Shown here piece by piece: positions 1 to 9,782 of a stretch of 64,000 nt of DNA. The stretch's first letter is position 1. Every line of letters begins with the position of its first letter. Made by a program: the position numbers and the translations under genes. The notes under the pieces are model-generated. The model was not told the DNA's origin, did not search any database, and was given only the letters and a program-made list of their open reading frames with translations. Source of the DNA: Streptomyces sp. NBC_00448. Its GTDB lineage: Bacteria; Actinomycetota; Actinomycetes; Streptomycetales; Streptomycetaceae. The DNA is taken from NCBI RefSeq assembly GCF_036014115.1, contig NZ_CP107913.1, positions 7,371,501 to 7,435,500 on the forward strand, written 5' to 3'.

Positions 1-1587
1 ACCTTGTGGGACTCCGCGCCCGCCGACGCCGCGCCCGCCGACGCCGTTCCGGCCGGGGCCGCGATCGGCGGGGTGACCTCGCACCGGCTGCCCGCCAACG
101 CCTCCTGGCGCAGCTTCCTGCGCGCCATGGCCGCGCTGGACAGCACCAGCCACCCCGAGTCCTCGCGCCGCGTCTACCTCGACCTGGTCGCGGAACTCGG
201 CCGCGGCGGCACCCCCGTACGGTGGCTGCGCGAGAACGTCGCCGGCCATCTGCGCAGCAGCGCGCCCGTACCGCCGGCGCAGGCCGCGCCCTCCACCGGG
301 CCGTCCCCCGCCAACGCGGCGGCCACGGCGGCCTCTTCGAGCGCGGCCGCCCCGGCGGAGCCGATCGCCTCCAGCGGGGTGAACCAGATCGACCTCGGCT
401 CGTTCAACGAGTGCGTGGTGATCGAGTCGGTGCGGCTGTCGGGCACCATCACCCGCGGCGAGATCGCGCACCGCACCGGCCTGACCCAGCAGTCCGTCTC
501 GCGGATCGCCCGTTCGCTGATCGACCGCGGCATCCTCGTGGAGGACGCGCAGCGCCGGGCCACCTCGGGCAAGCCGCGCACCCCGGTCCGGCTGTGCGGC
601 ACCGCCGCGCACGCGCTCGGCCTGCACATCGACCCCGAGGTGCTGACCGCCGTGGTGATCGACCTCGACGGTGCGATCGTCTGCACCTGCACCCGGCCGG
701 TCGGCGCGGACACCGACCCGACCGAATTCGTCGCGCAGGTCGTCGCGTTGGGGCGCGAGGCGCTGGAGAAGGCGCAGGGCTCGGTGCCGGAGGAGGGCTT
801 CCTCGGCATCGGCGTGGCGGTGCCGGGCCCGGTGGACATCGCCTCCGGTACGGTGCTGGGCCCGCCGCTGCTGTCGGCGTGGAACGACATCCCGCTGCTG
901 TACCTGCTCAAGGACCACTTCCCCTGCCCGGTGATCATCGAGAAGGACTCGCTGGCCGCGGCGGCCGGCGAGCGCTGGATCGGCCGCGACCGCAGGGCCC
1001 GCGACTTCGCCTACCTGTACCTCGGCACCGGGGTCGGCTCCGGCCTCTACCTCAACGGCGACCTCTACCGCGGAGTGAGCGCCAACGCGGGGGAGTTCGG
1101 CCAGCTGTGCGCGATATCGCTCGGTCGCACCGGTCCCGACGGGCGGCCGGAGATGGTGCCGGAGTGCAACCCGCCCGGTTCCGTACCGGAGTTCGCCGCC
1201 CGGCACGGCTTCCCCGCCTCCGGCGCGGCCGCCGGCAGCACCGCGGCGTACCGCGAGGTCGGGCGGGCCGCGGCGGCCGGCGACGCGGCGGCCACCGCCG
1301 CGCTGCGGGAGGTGGCCGGCGCGGTCGGCCGCGGCGCCCTGGGCCTGGTCGACCTGCTCGACATCGACCTGATCGTGCTGGGCGGGCCGTTCTTCACCGA
1401 GGACACCGCCGGTTTCTACCTCGACGAGATCCACCGGGTGGTCAACGACTTCCCGACCGCGCGCCGGCTGCGCCGGGTCGAGGTCGAGCCGTCCGTGCTC
1501 AGCGCCGAGGCCGCCGCGGTGGGCGCCGCGTCCACGATCTTCCACGCCACCTTCACCCCGCGGCTGCGCACCCGCGCCCGGGCGTAG
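1..1587 (+). CDS. ROK-family transcriptional regulator, probably cut by window start
   Basis: The frame is open to base 1; the first possible start is TTG at 4, so the true N-terminus may lie outside the window. Counting from that TTG, residues about 134-180 form a winged helix-turn-helix (motif GLTQQSVSRIARSL), preceded by an Ala/Pro-rich linker of about 40 residues. Residues about 195-500 are a ROK sugar-kinase-like domain with the ATP-site motif LGTGVGSG near 340. The catalytic Asp is kept in EKDSLAAAAGE (D315), but the usual Asn before it is Lys. The zinc motif CxCGxxGCxE is degenerate (ECNPPGSVPE). This suggests a sugar-sensing repressor rather than an active kinase. It lies directly upstream of the GH3 gene and is a candidate regulator of the glycosidase block. 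The family call is strong; the ligand is unknown. Confidence 0.85.
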   Translation, partial: TLWDSAPADAAPADAVPAGAAIGGVTSHRLPANASWRSFLRAMAALDSTSHPESSRRVYLDLVAELGRGGTPVRWLRENVAGHLRSSAPVPPAQAAPSTGPSPANAAATAASSSAAAPAEPIASSGVNQIDLGSFNECVVIESVRLSGTITRGEIAHRTGLTQQSVSRIARSLIDRGILVEDAQRRATSGKPRTPVRLCGTAAHALGLHIDPEVLTAVVIDLDGAIVCTCTRPVGADTDPTEFVAQVVALGREALEKAQGSVPEEGFLGIGVAVPGPVDIASGTVLGPPLLSAWNDIPLLYLLKDHFPCPVIIEKDSLAAAAGERWIGRDRRARDFAYLYLGTGVGSGLYLNGDLYRGVSANAGEFGQLCAISLGRTGPDGRPEMVPECNPPGSVPEFAARHGFPASGAAAGSTAAYREVGRAAAAGDAAATAALREVAGAVGRGALGLVDLLDIDLIVLGGPFFTEDTAGFYLDEIHRVVNDFPTARRLRRVEVEPSVLSAEAAAVGAASTIFHATFTPRLRTRARA

Positions 1588-1710
1588 GGACGTCCGGCGC
1601 CCGGCCGGAAGCCGGCCGTCCGGGTGCGGTGCCCGCCGCCGGGCGGAACCCGTTCATCGTGGTTTCGTCGTCATCAGTCAAAACAATGCCATCCTGTCCG
1701 GTCAGAACCC

Positions 1711-1725
1711 TTGACTAGACGTCAA
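1711..1725. promoter_or_regulatory. Inverted repeat TTGAC-N5-GTCAA upstream of GH3 gene
   Basis: The arms TTGAC (1711-1715) and GTCAA (1721-1725) are perfect with a 5-bp spacer, inside the 280-bp gap between the ROK gene and the GH3 gene. The left arm could also be a -35 hexamer, though no convincing -10 follows at 17 bp. Similar TTGAC/GTCAA pairs occur at 18805-18814 and 18923-18937, next to the second ROK gene. It is a candidate operator by position and symmetry only. Confidence 0.4.
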
Positions 1726-1824
1726 ATCGGGCAACAAACTGCCGCATTGAGAACGCAAGGCCCGGACTTTCTTCGGACTTGCACCAAAGTTCGTCGCAAG
1801 GGCCGTAGCCGGCCTGGGTGTTCC

Positions 1825-1844
1825 GCTTGATCACGCTTGATGAC
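1825..1844. repeat. Tandem 10-bp direct repeat upstream of GH3 start
   Basis: GCTTGATCAC (1825-1834) is followed immediately by GCTTGATGAC (1835-1844), with one mismatch. The period equals about one helical turn, which suits a regulator binding two adjacent sites on one face of the DNA. It ends 23 bp before the GH3 start codon, so it could lie in the 5' leader. Confidence 0.4.
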
Positions 1845-1867
1845 ACTCCCCGGACGACGGAGGCAGG

Positions 1868-4800
1868 ATGGACAAGCGAAGGCGTCGGCGCGCAGGCCTG
1901 GCCGCGGTGTGCGCGATGGCGTGCGCGGTGGGGCTGAGTGCCACCTACGGCGGCACCGCCGTGGCACAGGCCCCGCATGCGGCCGCGAGCACGCCGATCT
2001 ACCTGGACACGCACTACTCCTTCCAGGAGCGGGCCGCCGACCTGGTGTCGCGGATGACGCTCCAGGAGAAGGTGCAGCAGCTCAGCACCAACAGCGGCCC
2101 GGCGATACCGCGGCTGGGGGTGCAGCAGTACACGTACTGGAGCGAGGGGCAGCACGGCGTCAACAGCCTCGGCGCCGACCAGAACAACGGCGGGGCCCAG
2201 GGTGGCGTCCACTCCACAAGCTTCCCCACCAACTTCGCCTCGTCCATGTCCTGGGACAAGAGCCTGATGTACCAGGAGAGCACCGCGATCTCCGACGAGG
2301 CCCGCGGGTTCGTCGACAAGTCGCTCTTCGGCACCGGTCAGAACAACCTCGGCCCGTCGGCGGACGACTACGGTTCGCTGACGTACTGGGCGCCGACGGT
2401 CAACCTCGACCGGGACCCGCGCTGGGGCCGCACGGACGAGGCGTTCGGCGAGGACCCGTACTTCGTCGGGCAGATGGCCGGCCAGTTCATCGACGGCTAC
2501 GAGGGCAACAACCCGGACGGTACCTCGCAGACCGGCTACCTCAAGGTCGCCGCCACCGCCAAGCACTACGCGCTCAACAACGTCGAGGACAACCGCACCG
2601 GGATCAGCTCCGACGTCAACGACACGGACCTGCGCGACTACTACACCGCCCAGTTCCGCGACCTGATCGAGGACGCGCACGTCGCCGGCCTGATGACGTC
2701 GTACAACGCGATCAACGGCACCCCGTCCACGTCGGACACCTACACCACCAACGAACTCGCCCAGCGCACCTACGGGTTCGACGGCTACATCACCTCCGAC
2801 TGCGGCGCGGTCGGCACCAACTGGAAGCAGTTCCCCGGCGGCCACGACTGGGCGCCGCCCGGCTGGACCACCGACCACGACCCGGACAACCCGACCTGGA
2901 CCCAGACCGCCACCGGCAAGACCATGTCCGGCCAGGCCGGCGGCCAGGCGTACTCCCTGCGGGCCGGCACCGACCTGAACTGCACCGGCGACGAGGCCAC
3001 CACCGCCAACATCGAGCAGGCCATCGAGGCCGGCGCGCTGAGCGAGGGCGTCATCGACAACGCGCTGGTGAAGGTCTTCACCGTCCGCATGGAGAGCGGC
3101 GAGTTCGACCCGGCCGGCAGCGTGAAGTACACCTCCATCACCAAGGACCAGATCGAGAGCCCGGCCCACCAGGCGCTGGCCACCAAGGTCGCCGACAACT
3201 CGCTGGTGCTGCTGAAGAACTCCGCGCCCGCCACCGGCACCAGCCCGCTGCTGCCGGTCGACCCGGCGAAGGCGAAGAAGATCGTCATCCTCGGCGACAT
3301 GGCGAACACCACGACGCTGGGCCTGTACTCCGGCGAGCCGGACCACACCACCAGCCCGGTGCAGGGCATCACCGACGAGGTGAAGGCCGCCAACCCGGGC
3401 GCCGACGTGGTCTTCGACGCGGCCGGCAGTTCCTCGACGGCCACCGCCGCCGCGACCCTCAGCGACCAGACCAAGGCCGACATCCAGTCCGCCGACCTGG
3501 TCGTGCTCTTCGTCGGCACCAACAAGGACAACGCCGACGAGGGCAAGGACCGCACCAACCTCGACATGCCCGGCAACTACGACTCGCTGATCGACCAGAC
3601 CGCCGCGCTCGGCAACAAGAAGCTGGCGCTGGTCATCCAGTCCGACGGCCCGGTGAAGATCGACGACGAGCAGGGCAAGGTCTCCTCGATCGTCTTCAGC
3701 GGCTTCAACGGCCAGTCCCAGGGCGCCGCGCTCGCCGACGTGCTCTTCGGCAAGCAGAACCCCGCCGGGCACCTCAACTTCACCTGGTACAAGGACGACT
3801 CGCAGCTCCCGGACAAGTCCGACTACGGCCTGACCCCCGGTGAGACCGGCGGACTCGGCCGCACCTACCAGTACTTCACCGGCACCCCGACCTACCCCTT
3901 CGGGTACGGCCTGAGCTACAGCTCCTTCTCCTACTCGCACGTCACCGCCGACCACACGCAGATCACCCCGGACGGCTCGGTGAAGATCGGCGTCGACGTC
4001 AAGAACACCGGCAGGACCGCCGGCGCGACGGTCGCCCAGCTCTACGCCGCCACGCCGTTCACGGTCAAGGGCGTCCAGCTGCCGAAGAAGCGGCTGGCCG
4101 GCTTCGCCAAGACCGGCGTCCTCCAGCCCGGTCAGAGCCAGCACCTGACGATCTCCGTCAAGGCCGCCGACCTGTCGAGCTGGGACGCGAAGAACTCCCG
4201 GCAGACGGTCTACAACGGTCCCTACCAGTTCCAGGTCGCCGCGGACTCCGCGCACGCCGCCGGCACCGCGAACGTGCGGATCAGCGGACGGCTCACCCCG
4301 AAGGTGCAGACCGTCACGGTGCAGCCGGAGAACGTCGTCTACAACGCGGGCGACACCTTCAGTCTGACCGGCAAGAACCAGTGGATCAAGGACGACACCG
4401 ACCACTCCAAGGAGCAGCGCGACACGTCCATCACCGCGGACGACGTGGTGGAGGCGGTCAACAACGACCAGTCCTTCGTGGACCTGAAGCACGCGGGCGT
4501 CAGCTACCGCAGCAGTGACCCGAAGGTCGCCACCGTCGACAGGAACGGCACCGTGCACGCGGTCGCCGACGGGGTCGCCACCATCTCCGCGAAGGTCGGC
4601 GGGGTCACCGGGTCCGCCCCTATCGTGGTGCGCAACTCGCTGACGCTCCAAGCGGTGCCGATCGCCGCGGCCGGCAGCACGCTGACCGCGACCACCATCT
4701 ACACCAACGGCAGCGCCGCCGCGGTCAGCGGCATCACCGTCGGGCTCAAGGCGCCCGACGGCTGGACCGCCACCGCGACCACCCCGGCCACCTTCGACCA

Positions 4801-5512
4801 GGTCGGCCCGGGCCAGAAGGCCACCACCACCTGGTCGGTGAGCATCCCGGCCGGCACCGACCCGGCGTCCTTCACCCTGGACGCCACCGTCGGCACGCCC
4901 GGCGGCGACCACACCGCGCAGACACCGGTCACCGTGCCGTACGCCTCGCTGACCGCGGCCGACAACAACATCGGGATCAGCAGCGACGACAACACCAAGG
5001 CGGCCAGCTTCGACGGCGGGGGCGCCAGCTACTCCAGCGACGCCCTGGTGGCGGCCGGCTGGACTCCCGGCAAGAGCACCGACCACGACGGGGTGAGCTT
5101 CCCGTGGCCCGCCGCCGCGGGCACCGGCGCCCCCGACAACGTGGTGGCCGGCGGCCAGGCGATCGAGATCAGCGGCAGCGGTACCAAGCTCGGCTTCGTC
5201 GGTTCGAGCGCCTTCGGCAGCTCGTCCGGCAGCGGCACCATCCTCTACACCGACGGCACCACCCAGACGTACGCGCTGGCACTCGCGGACTGGTGGTCGA
5301 AGACCGCCTCCCAGGGCAGCGACATCGCCGCCAGCCTGCCGTACCTCAACAACGGCGGAGGGCAGTCGCAGCAGCCCGTGCACACGTACGCCGCGACGGT
5401 GAACCTGCAACCCGGCAAGACCGTGCAGGCCATCACCCTGCCCGACGTGAGCCAGACGGCGACCAACAACCAGTTGGCGATGCACGTCTTCTCCGTGGCC
5501 ATCGGCGGCTGA
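1868..5512 (+). CDS. Secreted glycoside hydrolase family 3 (beta-glucosidase/xylosidase type), multidomain
   Basis: It should hydrolyse terminal beta-linked sugars outside the cell. ATG at 1868 has a GGAGG ribosome-binding site. A Sec signal peptide covers residues 1 to about 34 (RRRRR, then a hydrophobic core). The GH3 TIM barrel spans about 45-375, with KHYALNN at 232-238 and the nucleophile D311 in ITSDCGAVG. The GH3-C sandwich follows with candidate acid/base E558 (ADEGKDR), then an FnIII-like domain to about 810. After it come a Big2-type Ig domain (about 880-925), a NEW3-like sandwich (about 930-1030) and a C-terminal beta-sandwich of the kind often attached to secreted glycosidases. 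At 1214 aa it is longer than typical GH3 enzymes because of the accessory modules. Substrate specificity among GH3 activities cannot be read from the sequence. Confidence 0.9.
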   Translation: MDKRRRRRAGLAAVCAMACAVGLSATYGGTAVAQAPHAAASTPIYLDTHYSFQERAADLVSRMTLQEKVQQLSTNSGPAIPRLGVQQYTYWSEGQHGVNSLGADQNNGGAQGGVHSTSFPTNFASSMSWDKSLMYQESTAISDEARGFVDKSLFGTGQNNLGPSADDYGSLTYWAPTVNLDRDPRWGRTDEAFGEDPYFVGQMAGQFIDGYEGNNPDGTSQTGYLKVAATAKHYALNNVEDNRTGISSDVNDTDLRDYYTAQFRDLIEDAHVAGLMTSYNAINGTPSTSDTYTTNELAQRTYGFDGYITSDCGAVGTNWKQFPGGHDWAPPGWTTDHDPDNPTWTQTATGKTMSGQAGGQAYSLRAGTDLNCTGDEATTANIEQAIEAGALSEGVIDNALVKVFTVRMESGEFDPAGSVKYTSITKDQIESPAHQALATKVADNSLVLLKNSAPATGTSPLLPVDPAKAKKIVILGDMANTTTLGLYSGEPDHTTSPVQGITDEVKAANPGADVVFDAAGSSSTATAAATLSDQTKADIQSADLVVLFVGTNKDNADEGKDRTNLDMPGNYDSLIDQTAALGNKKLALVIQSDGPVKIDDEQGKVSSIVFSGFNGQSQGAALADVLFGKQNPAGHLNFTWYKDDSQLPDKSDYGLTPGETGGLGRTYQYFTGTPTYPFGYGLSYSSFSYSHVTADHTQITPDGSVKIGVDVKNTGRTAGATVAQLYAATPFTVKGVQLPKKRLAGFAKTGVLQPGQSQHLTISVKAADLSSWDAKNSRQTVYNGPYQFQVAADSAHAAGTANVRISGRLTPKVQTVTVQPENVVYNAGDTFSLTGKNQWIKDDTDHSKEQRDTSITADDVVEAVNNDQSFVDLKHAGVSYRSSDPKVATVDRNGTVHAVADGVATISAKVGGVTGSAPIVVRNSLTLQAVPIAAAGSTLTATTIYTNGSAAAVSGITVGLKAPDGWTATATTPATFDQVGPGQKATTTWSVSIPAGTDPASFTLDATVGTPGGDHTAQTPVTVPYASLTAADNNIGISSDDNTKAASFDGGGASYSSDALVAAGWTPGKSTDHDGVSFPWPAAAGTGAPDNVVAGGQAIEISGSGTKLGFVGSSAFGSSSGSGTILYTDGTTQTYALALADWWSKTASQGSDIAASLPYLNNGGGQSQQPVHTYAATVNLQPGKTVQAITLPDVSQTATNNQLAMHVFSVAIGG

Positions 5513-5520
5513 CCCGCCGG

Positions 5521-5559
5521 CGCGGGGGGCCGGCCGCCTGTCGGGACCGGCCCCCCGCG
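5521..5559. terminator. GC hairpin after GH3 gene
   Basis: Perfect 13-bp arms, CGCGGGGGGCCGG (5521-5533) and its complement (5547-5559), flank a 13-nt loop 9 bp after the GH3 stop. There is no U-tract, as is usual in streptomycetes. The rest of the gap (5560-5700) is a C-rich run of degenerate CGTGCCCC and CTCATGCC copies with no gene. Confidence 0.75.
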
Positions 5560-5705
5560 CACGCCTCGCACACCCGCGTACGCCTGTGGGCGCGCGTGCC
5601 CCTTGACGCGCGCGTGCCCCCGCCCGCGTGCCCCCACGCCCTCAAGTCCTCATGTCCCCATGCCCTCATGCCGGCGCCCGCCCCTGGGCGCCCATGGAAG
5701 GAACC

Positions 5706-8700
5706 ATGAACAACCAGCATGAACAGCGCGGTTCGGCCCTGGTGCCGACCCGCCGCCAGCTGCTCACCCTCGGTGCCGCCACCGCCGCCGCGGTCGGCCT
5801 CCAGCGGATCGGCGCCGCCCAGGCGGCCACTCCGGGCGACGGCGGTTTCGCCGCGCCCAGGACCGGCGGCGCCCAGGTGCTCCAGTCGCTCAACGGCACC
5901 TGGGACTTCCTGCCCGCAGCGGCGGGCGCCGCCTACCCGCCGGCCGACTCCGGCTGGGCCGACATCCCGGTGCCGGCCGAATGGAACATGGCGGCCGGGC
6001 CGTTCGCCACCGGTTGGGACGCCTACGACCTCTTCGAGACCCCCGACGACTGGAACACGGTGGACACCGCCTGGTACCGGCGGACCGTCCGCATACCGGC
6101 GGCGGCCAAGGGGCAGCGGATCGTGCTGCGCTTCGAGGCGGTCAACTTCGAGGCGACCGTCTGGTTCAACGGCGCCCAGGTCGCCCACCACCAGGACGGG
6201 CTGCTGCCGTTCGAGGCCGACGTCACCGACCACGCCGTCTTCGGCGGCAGCAACACCGTTCACCTGCTGGTGCGTTCACCCGGGGCGGCCCGGCAGTCCG
6301 ACGGCTACCACTTCCCGGGGGGTTCCTGGTGGGGCCAGGAGGCGGCCGGGATCTGGCAGGACGTGTGGCTGCTGGCCCGCAACCCCGTCTCCACCGCCGA
6401 CACCGGGATCGTCACCTCGGTCACGGACAAGAAGCTCACCGCCACCACCGTCCTGCGCAACGACTCCACCGCCGACGCCACCGTCCGGGTGGACCACACG
6501 GTGTGGGACGGCGCCCGCCAGGTGCTGCGGCTCAGCCGCCAGGTCACCGTGCCGGCCAGCGGCACCGCCGCCGTCGAGGAGTCCGCCGGCTGGAGCAAGC
6601 CCCGGCTGTGGAACCCGGCCGACCCGCACCTGTACGAGCTGCGGGTCGACATCCGCGCCTCCGGCACCGGCCCGGTGCTCGACTCGACCACCCAGCGGTT
6701 CGGCTTCCGCGAGGTCACCGTCGACGGCCCGGCGCTGCTGCTCAACGGCGAACCGCAGTTGCTGCGCGGCGACTCCTGGCACTACATGGGCTCCGTCCAG
6801 AACAGCCGCGCCTACGCCGAGATGTGGATGCGGATGGCGATGGCCGCGGGCGTCAACTACATGCGCCTGCACGCCATGCCGTACCCGCCGGTCTACTACG
6901 ACGTGGCCGACGAGCTCGGCATGATGATCGTCGGCGAGTCCGGCATCTACGGCTCCTCGGGCAACTACGCGATGGGCGCCGACGACTTCTGGGCCAACTG
7001 CGCCACCCACCTGAAGGACCGGGTGGTCCGCGACCGCAACCACCCCTCGATCATCGCCTGGAGCGCGGAGAACGAGATGCTGGCCGCCTTCGGCCAGAGC
7101 TACGTGCCGCAGGTCGCCGCGCTCAAGCCGCCGGTGCTCGCCGAGGACACCTCCCGCCCGGTCTACTTCGAGGGCGACGGCGACCCGCAGGGCGCCGGCG
7201 ACCTGCGCAGCACCCACTACCCGGTGGAGATCACCACCAAGAACACCACGATCCCCGAGTCCGGCCGGGTGCTGGCCGTCGGCCAGCCGCGCGGCGACGA
7301 GTGGGACCGCAAGAAGCCGTTCCTGATCAGCGAGTTCAGCTCGATGTACTACGCCAACCCGTCCGACGTCAGCGCGCTCGGCGGCCCGGCGGCCTACGCG
7401 GACCTGGACGGGTTCTGGTCGGCGCACGCGCTGACCGTCCGCGCCCAGATCGAGGGCTTCCGGTACGCGGGCATCACCGCGATCTCGCCGTGGAACACGG
7501 TCTGGTACGGCATGCAGCCGCTGCCGTTCGACGGCACGTCGGTGCCGAAGCCCGATCCGAGCGGGTCGGGGCCGCGGCTGAAGCGGGTCGGGCCGTTCGC
7601 GGCGACCCTCAACCCCGGCTTCCAGAAGGGCCTGCCCGACTGGCGGCCGAACCCCATCCACGGCTCCGTGGTGCGGGTCTTCCAGCCCGTCGCCGCGCTC
7701 GCGCTGGACTACCGCACCCACTACTTCGGCGGCAGCACCCTGGCGAAGGACCTGATGGTCTGCAACGACACCGCCGGAAAGGTGAAGTTGACGGTCGGCT
7801 GGACGCTGAGCGGCAAGGGCATCCCGACCGGCAAGGGCTCGGCGAAGGTGACGGTCGCGGCCACCGACCGCGGCAGCGTGACCGCGAAGCTCGCGCTGCC
7901 CAAGGTCAAGAAGGCCACCGCGGCCACCTTGCGGATCACGGTCTCGGGCGACGGGACGTTCACCGACGACATCGCGCTGACCTTGTACCCGGCCCCCGCG
8001 GGCAAGCTCGGCACCCCGCTCAAGGCGGCGGTGCTGGAGGGGACTTCGGGTGCCGCCACCACCAAGGCGCTGACCGCGCTGGGGGTGACGGCCCGCGGCG
8101 TCGCCGACTTCGGCACGCTGCCCGACCCCTCCTCCGGCGAGGTGCTGGTGGTCGCCGAGGGCGCCGAACCGGCCGCCGACACCGACGCGGGCAAGAGGGT
8201 CACCGCGTTCGTCGCCGCCGGCGGACAGGTGCTGGTGCTGGCGCAGAGAGCGTTCCCGCAGATCCTGCCGTGGCCGCAGTTCAGCACGAGCAGCCCGCAG
8301 ACCGTCACCCATGTCGCCGCGCCGCACCACCCGGTGCTGGCCGGCATCGGCGCCGACGACCTGCGCTGGTGGCAGACCGCCGACGAGACCGTGGTGTCCA
8401 CCGTGCTGCTCAAGCCGCGCTTCGGCAGCCTGCTCTCGCTCGCCGACGCCGGGTCCGCGCTGGCCGCCACCGCGCTCGCCGAGACCAGGTTCGGCAAGGG
8501 CCGCTACCTGATCTGCCAGTACCCGGTGGTGGCCGCGCAGGCCGCCGAGCCGATCGCGGCCGCGCTGCTGCGCAACCTGCTCGGGTACGTCGCCCAACCG
8601 GCCGCGGCCACCGGGCGGTTCGGGGTGCTCGCCGCCGACGACAAGAGCGCGGCCGCGGTCACCCTCAAGGCCGCCGCCGCCGATCTGACGGTGCTCGGCA

Positions 8701-9713
8701 CGGTCGACGCCGACGCGCTCGCGGCGCTGGACATCCTGCTGGTGGACGCCTCGCCAGGCAACGAGGCGCCGCTGGCGTCGCTCAAGGCCGCCGCCTCCGC
8801 GGTCACCGCGTGGACCGGCCAGGGCGGCACCCTGTGGATCAGCGGTGCCACCCCGGACACCTGGGCGTCGGTCGCGCCGTTCCTGCCGTCCGGCGCCAAG
8901 CTCACCGCCGTGGACGCCGACCACGTGCACGGCGCCGTGACCACCGGAAACTCCGCCCTGACCACCGGCGTCAGCAACGCCGACCTGGACTGGCCGGGCG
9001 CGGGCGCGCCCTTGGTGGCGTACACCGTGCAGGCCAAGGGCGGCACCAGCGCGGTGGACACCCGGGCGGTCGCCTGGAGCCTGTTCAGCGCGGGCAACGA
9101 GCAGACCAAGTACGGGAAGGCGGCGCACAGCACGCTCGGCTTCACCGCCGGCAGCGCGCTGTGGCAGACGGCCGCGGGCCAGGGGTCGGTGATCGTCGAC
9201 CAGTTGCTGTGGCCGGACAAGAACGCCCTGCCCACGCAGGTCGGCCTGGCCGCGCTGCTGGCCGCGAACGTCGGCACCGCCTTCGCCGCGGGCGCCGGCT
9301 CGGGCGAACTGCCCACCGACGGCTGGAAGGGCTTCACCAACCCGGCCACCGGCACCCCCGCCAACGCCTACGACCGCAACCCCAGCACCCGCTGGACCAG
9401 CACCGCGGCCCGCCAGCCCGGCATGTACTACGGCCTCGACCTGGGCGCGTCACACACCATCGACAAGATCGTGTGGGACGCGTCGGCCTCCAGCGGCGAC
9501 GTACCCAGCGCCGCCGACCTGCTGGTCTCCACGGACGACTCCACCTGGACCACGGTGCTCAGCCTTGCCGACACCGCTCCGTACACCTCGGGCGGCGTGA
9601 TGACGCTGAACTTCGGCCCGGTGGACGTCCGGTACTTCAAGGTCGTCAACACCAAGGCCGCCGGGAACTACCTGTCCGTGCACGAGATCTACGTGTACAC
9701 GGCGACGCAGTGA
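5706..9713 (+). CDS. Tat-exported glycoside hydrolase family 2 enzyme with C-terminal F5/8C module
   Basis: Exo-acting beta-glycosidase (beta-galactosidase/mannosidase/glucuronidase superfamily), exported folded. ATG at 5706 is chosen over an in-frame ATG at 5628 because GGAAGGAA precedes it and a twin-arginine signal (TRRQLLTLGAA) begins at about residue 15. Domains: GH2 sugar-binding jelly roll (about 60-230), Ig-like domain (about 235-345), and TIM barrel (about 345-620) with acid/base E457 in SAENEM and nucleophile E543 in LISEFSS. A long region of about 620-1190 follows, including a DUF4982-like and a glutamine-amidotransferase-like fold. The C-terminus (about 1205-1335) is a discoidin/F5-8C carbohydrate-binding module (NPSTRWTS, YGLDLG). 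Length is 1335 aa. It follows the GH3 gene and probably acts on the same polymer. Confidence 0.85.
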   Translation: MNNQHEQRGSALVPTRRQLLTLGAATAAAVGLQRIGAAQAATPGDGGFAAPRTGGAQVLQSLNGTWDFLPAAAGAAYPPADSGWADIPVPAEWNMAAGPFATGWDAYDLFETPDDWNTVDTAWYRRTVRIPAAAKGQRIVLRFEAVNFEATVWFNGAQVAHHQDGLLPFEADVTDHAVFGGSNTVHLLVRSPGAARQSDGYHFPGGSWWGQEAAGIWQDVWLLARNPVSTADTGIVTSVTDKKLTATTVLRNDSTADATVRVDHTVWDGARQVLRLSRQVTVPASGTAAVEESAGWSKPRLWNPADPHLYELRVDIRASGTGPVLDSTTQRFGFREVTVDGPALLLNGEPQLLRGDSWHYMGSVQNSRAYAEMWMRMAMAAGVNYMRLHAMPYPPVYYDVADELGMMIVGESGIYGSSGNYAMGADDFWANCATHLKDRVVRDRNHPSIIAWSAENEMLAAFGQSYVPQVAALKPPVLAEDTSRPVYFEGDGDPQGAGDLRSTHYPVEITTKNTTIPESGRVLAVGQPRGDEWDRKKPFLISEFSSMYYANPSDVSALGGPAAYADLDGFWSAHALTVRAQIEGFRYAGITAISPWNTVWYGMQPLPFDGTSVPKPDPSGSGPRLKRVGPFAATLNPGFQKGLPDWRPNPIHGSVVRVFQPVAALALDYRTHYFGGSTLAKDLMVCNDTAGKVKLTVGWTLSGKGIPTGKGSAKVTVAATDRGSVTAKLALPKVKKATAATLRITVSGDGTFTDDIALTLYPAPAGKLGTPLKAAVLEGTSGAATTKALTALGVTARGVADFGTLPDPSSGEVLVVAEGAEPAADTDAGKRVTAFVAAGGQVLVLAQRAFPQILPWPQFSTSSPQTVTHVAAPHHPVLAGIGADDLRWWQTADETVVSTVLLKPRFGSLLSLADAGSALAATALAETRFGKGRYLICQYPVVAAQAAEPIAAALLRNLLGYVAQPAAATGRFGVLAADDKSAAAVTLKAAAADLTVLGTVDADALAALDILLVDASPGNEAPLASLKAAASAVTAWTGQGGTLWISGATPDTWASVAPFLPSGAKLTAVDADHVHGAVTTGNSALTTGVSNADLDWPGAGAPLVAYTVQAKGGTSAVDTRAVAWSLFSAGNEQTKYGKAAHSTLGFTAGSALWQTAAGQGSVIVDQLLWPDKNALPTQVGLAALLAANVGTAFAAGAGSGELPTDGWKGFTNPATGTPANAYDRNPSTRWTSTAARQPGMYYGLDLGASHTIDKIVWDASASSGDVPSAADLLVSTDDSTWTTVLSLADTAPYTSGGVMTLNFGPVDVRYFKVVNTKAAGNYLSVHEIYVYTATQ

Positions 9714-9727
9714 CCCGGTGAAGCGGT

Positions 9728-9767
9728 GAGCCGGCCGGACGGGGCGTGGGGCCCGTCCGGCCGGCTC
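9728..9767. terminator. Bidirectional terminator between convergent genes
   Basis: Perfect 16-bp arms (9728-9743 and 9752-9767, starting GAGCCGGCC) enclose an 8-nt loop. The hairpin sits between the converging GH2 and beta-helix genes. Confidence 0.85.
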
Positions 9768-9782
9768 GGTATCCGCTCTGGC

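Noticed and set aside
1715..5485. Open frame of 1256 codons on the minus strand opposite the GH3 gene
   Set aside because: Val/Arg/Gly-rich, no family motif, no ribosome site; a GC-bias shadow of the GH3 gene.
5560..5700. CRISPR-like or structured repeat array
   Set aside because: Copies are short, degenerate and without spacers; simple C-rich low complexity.
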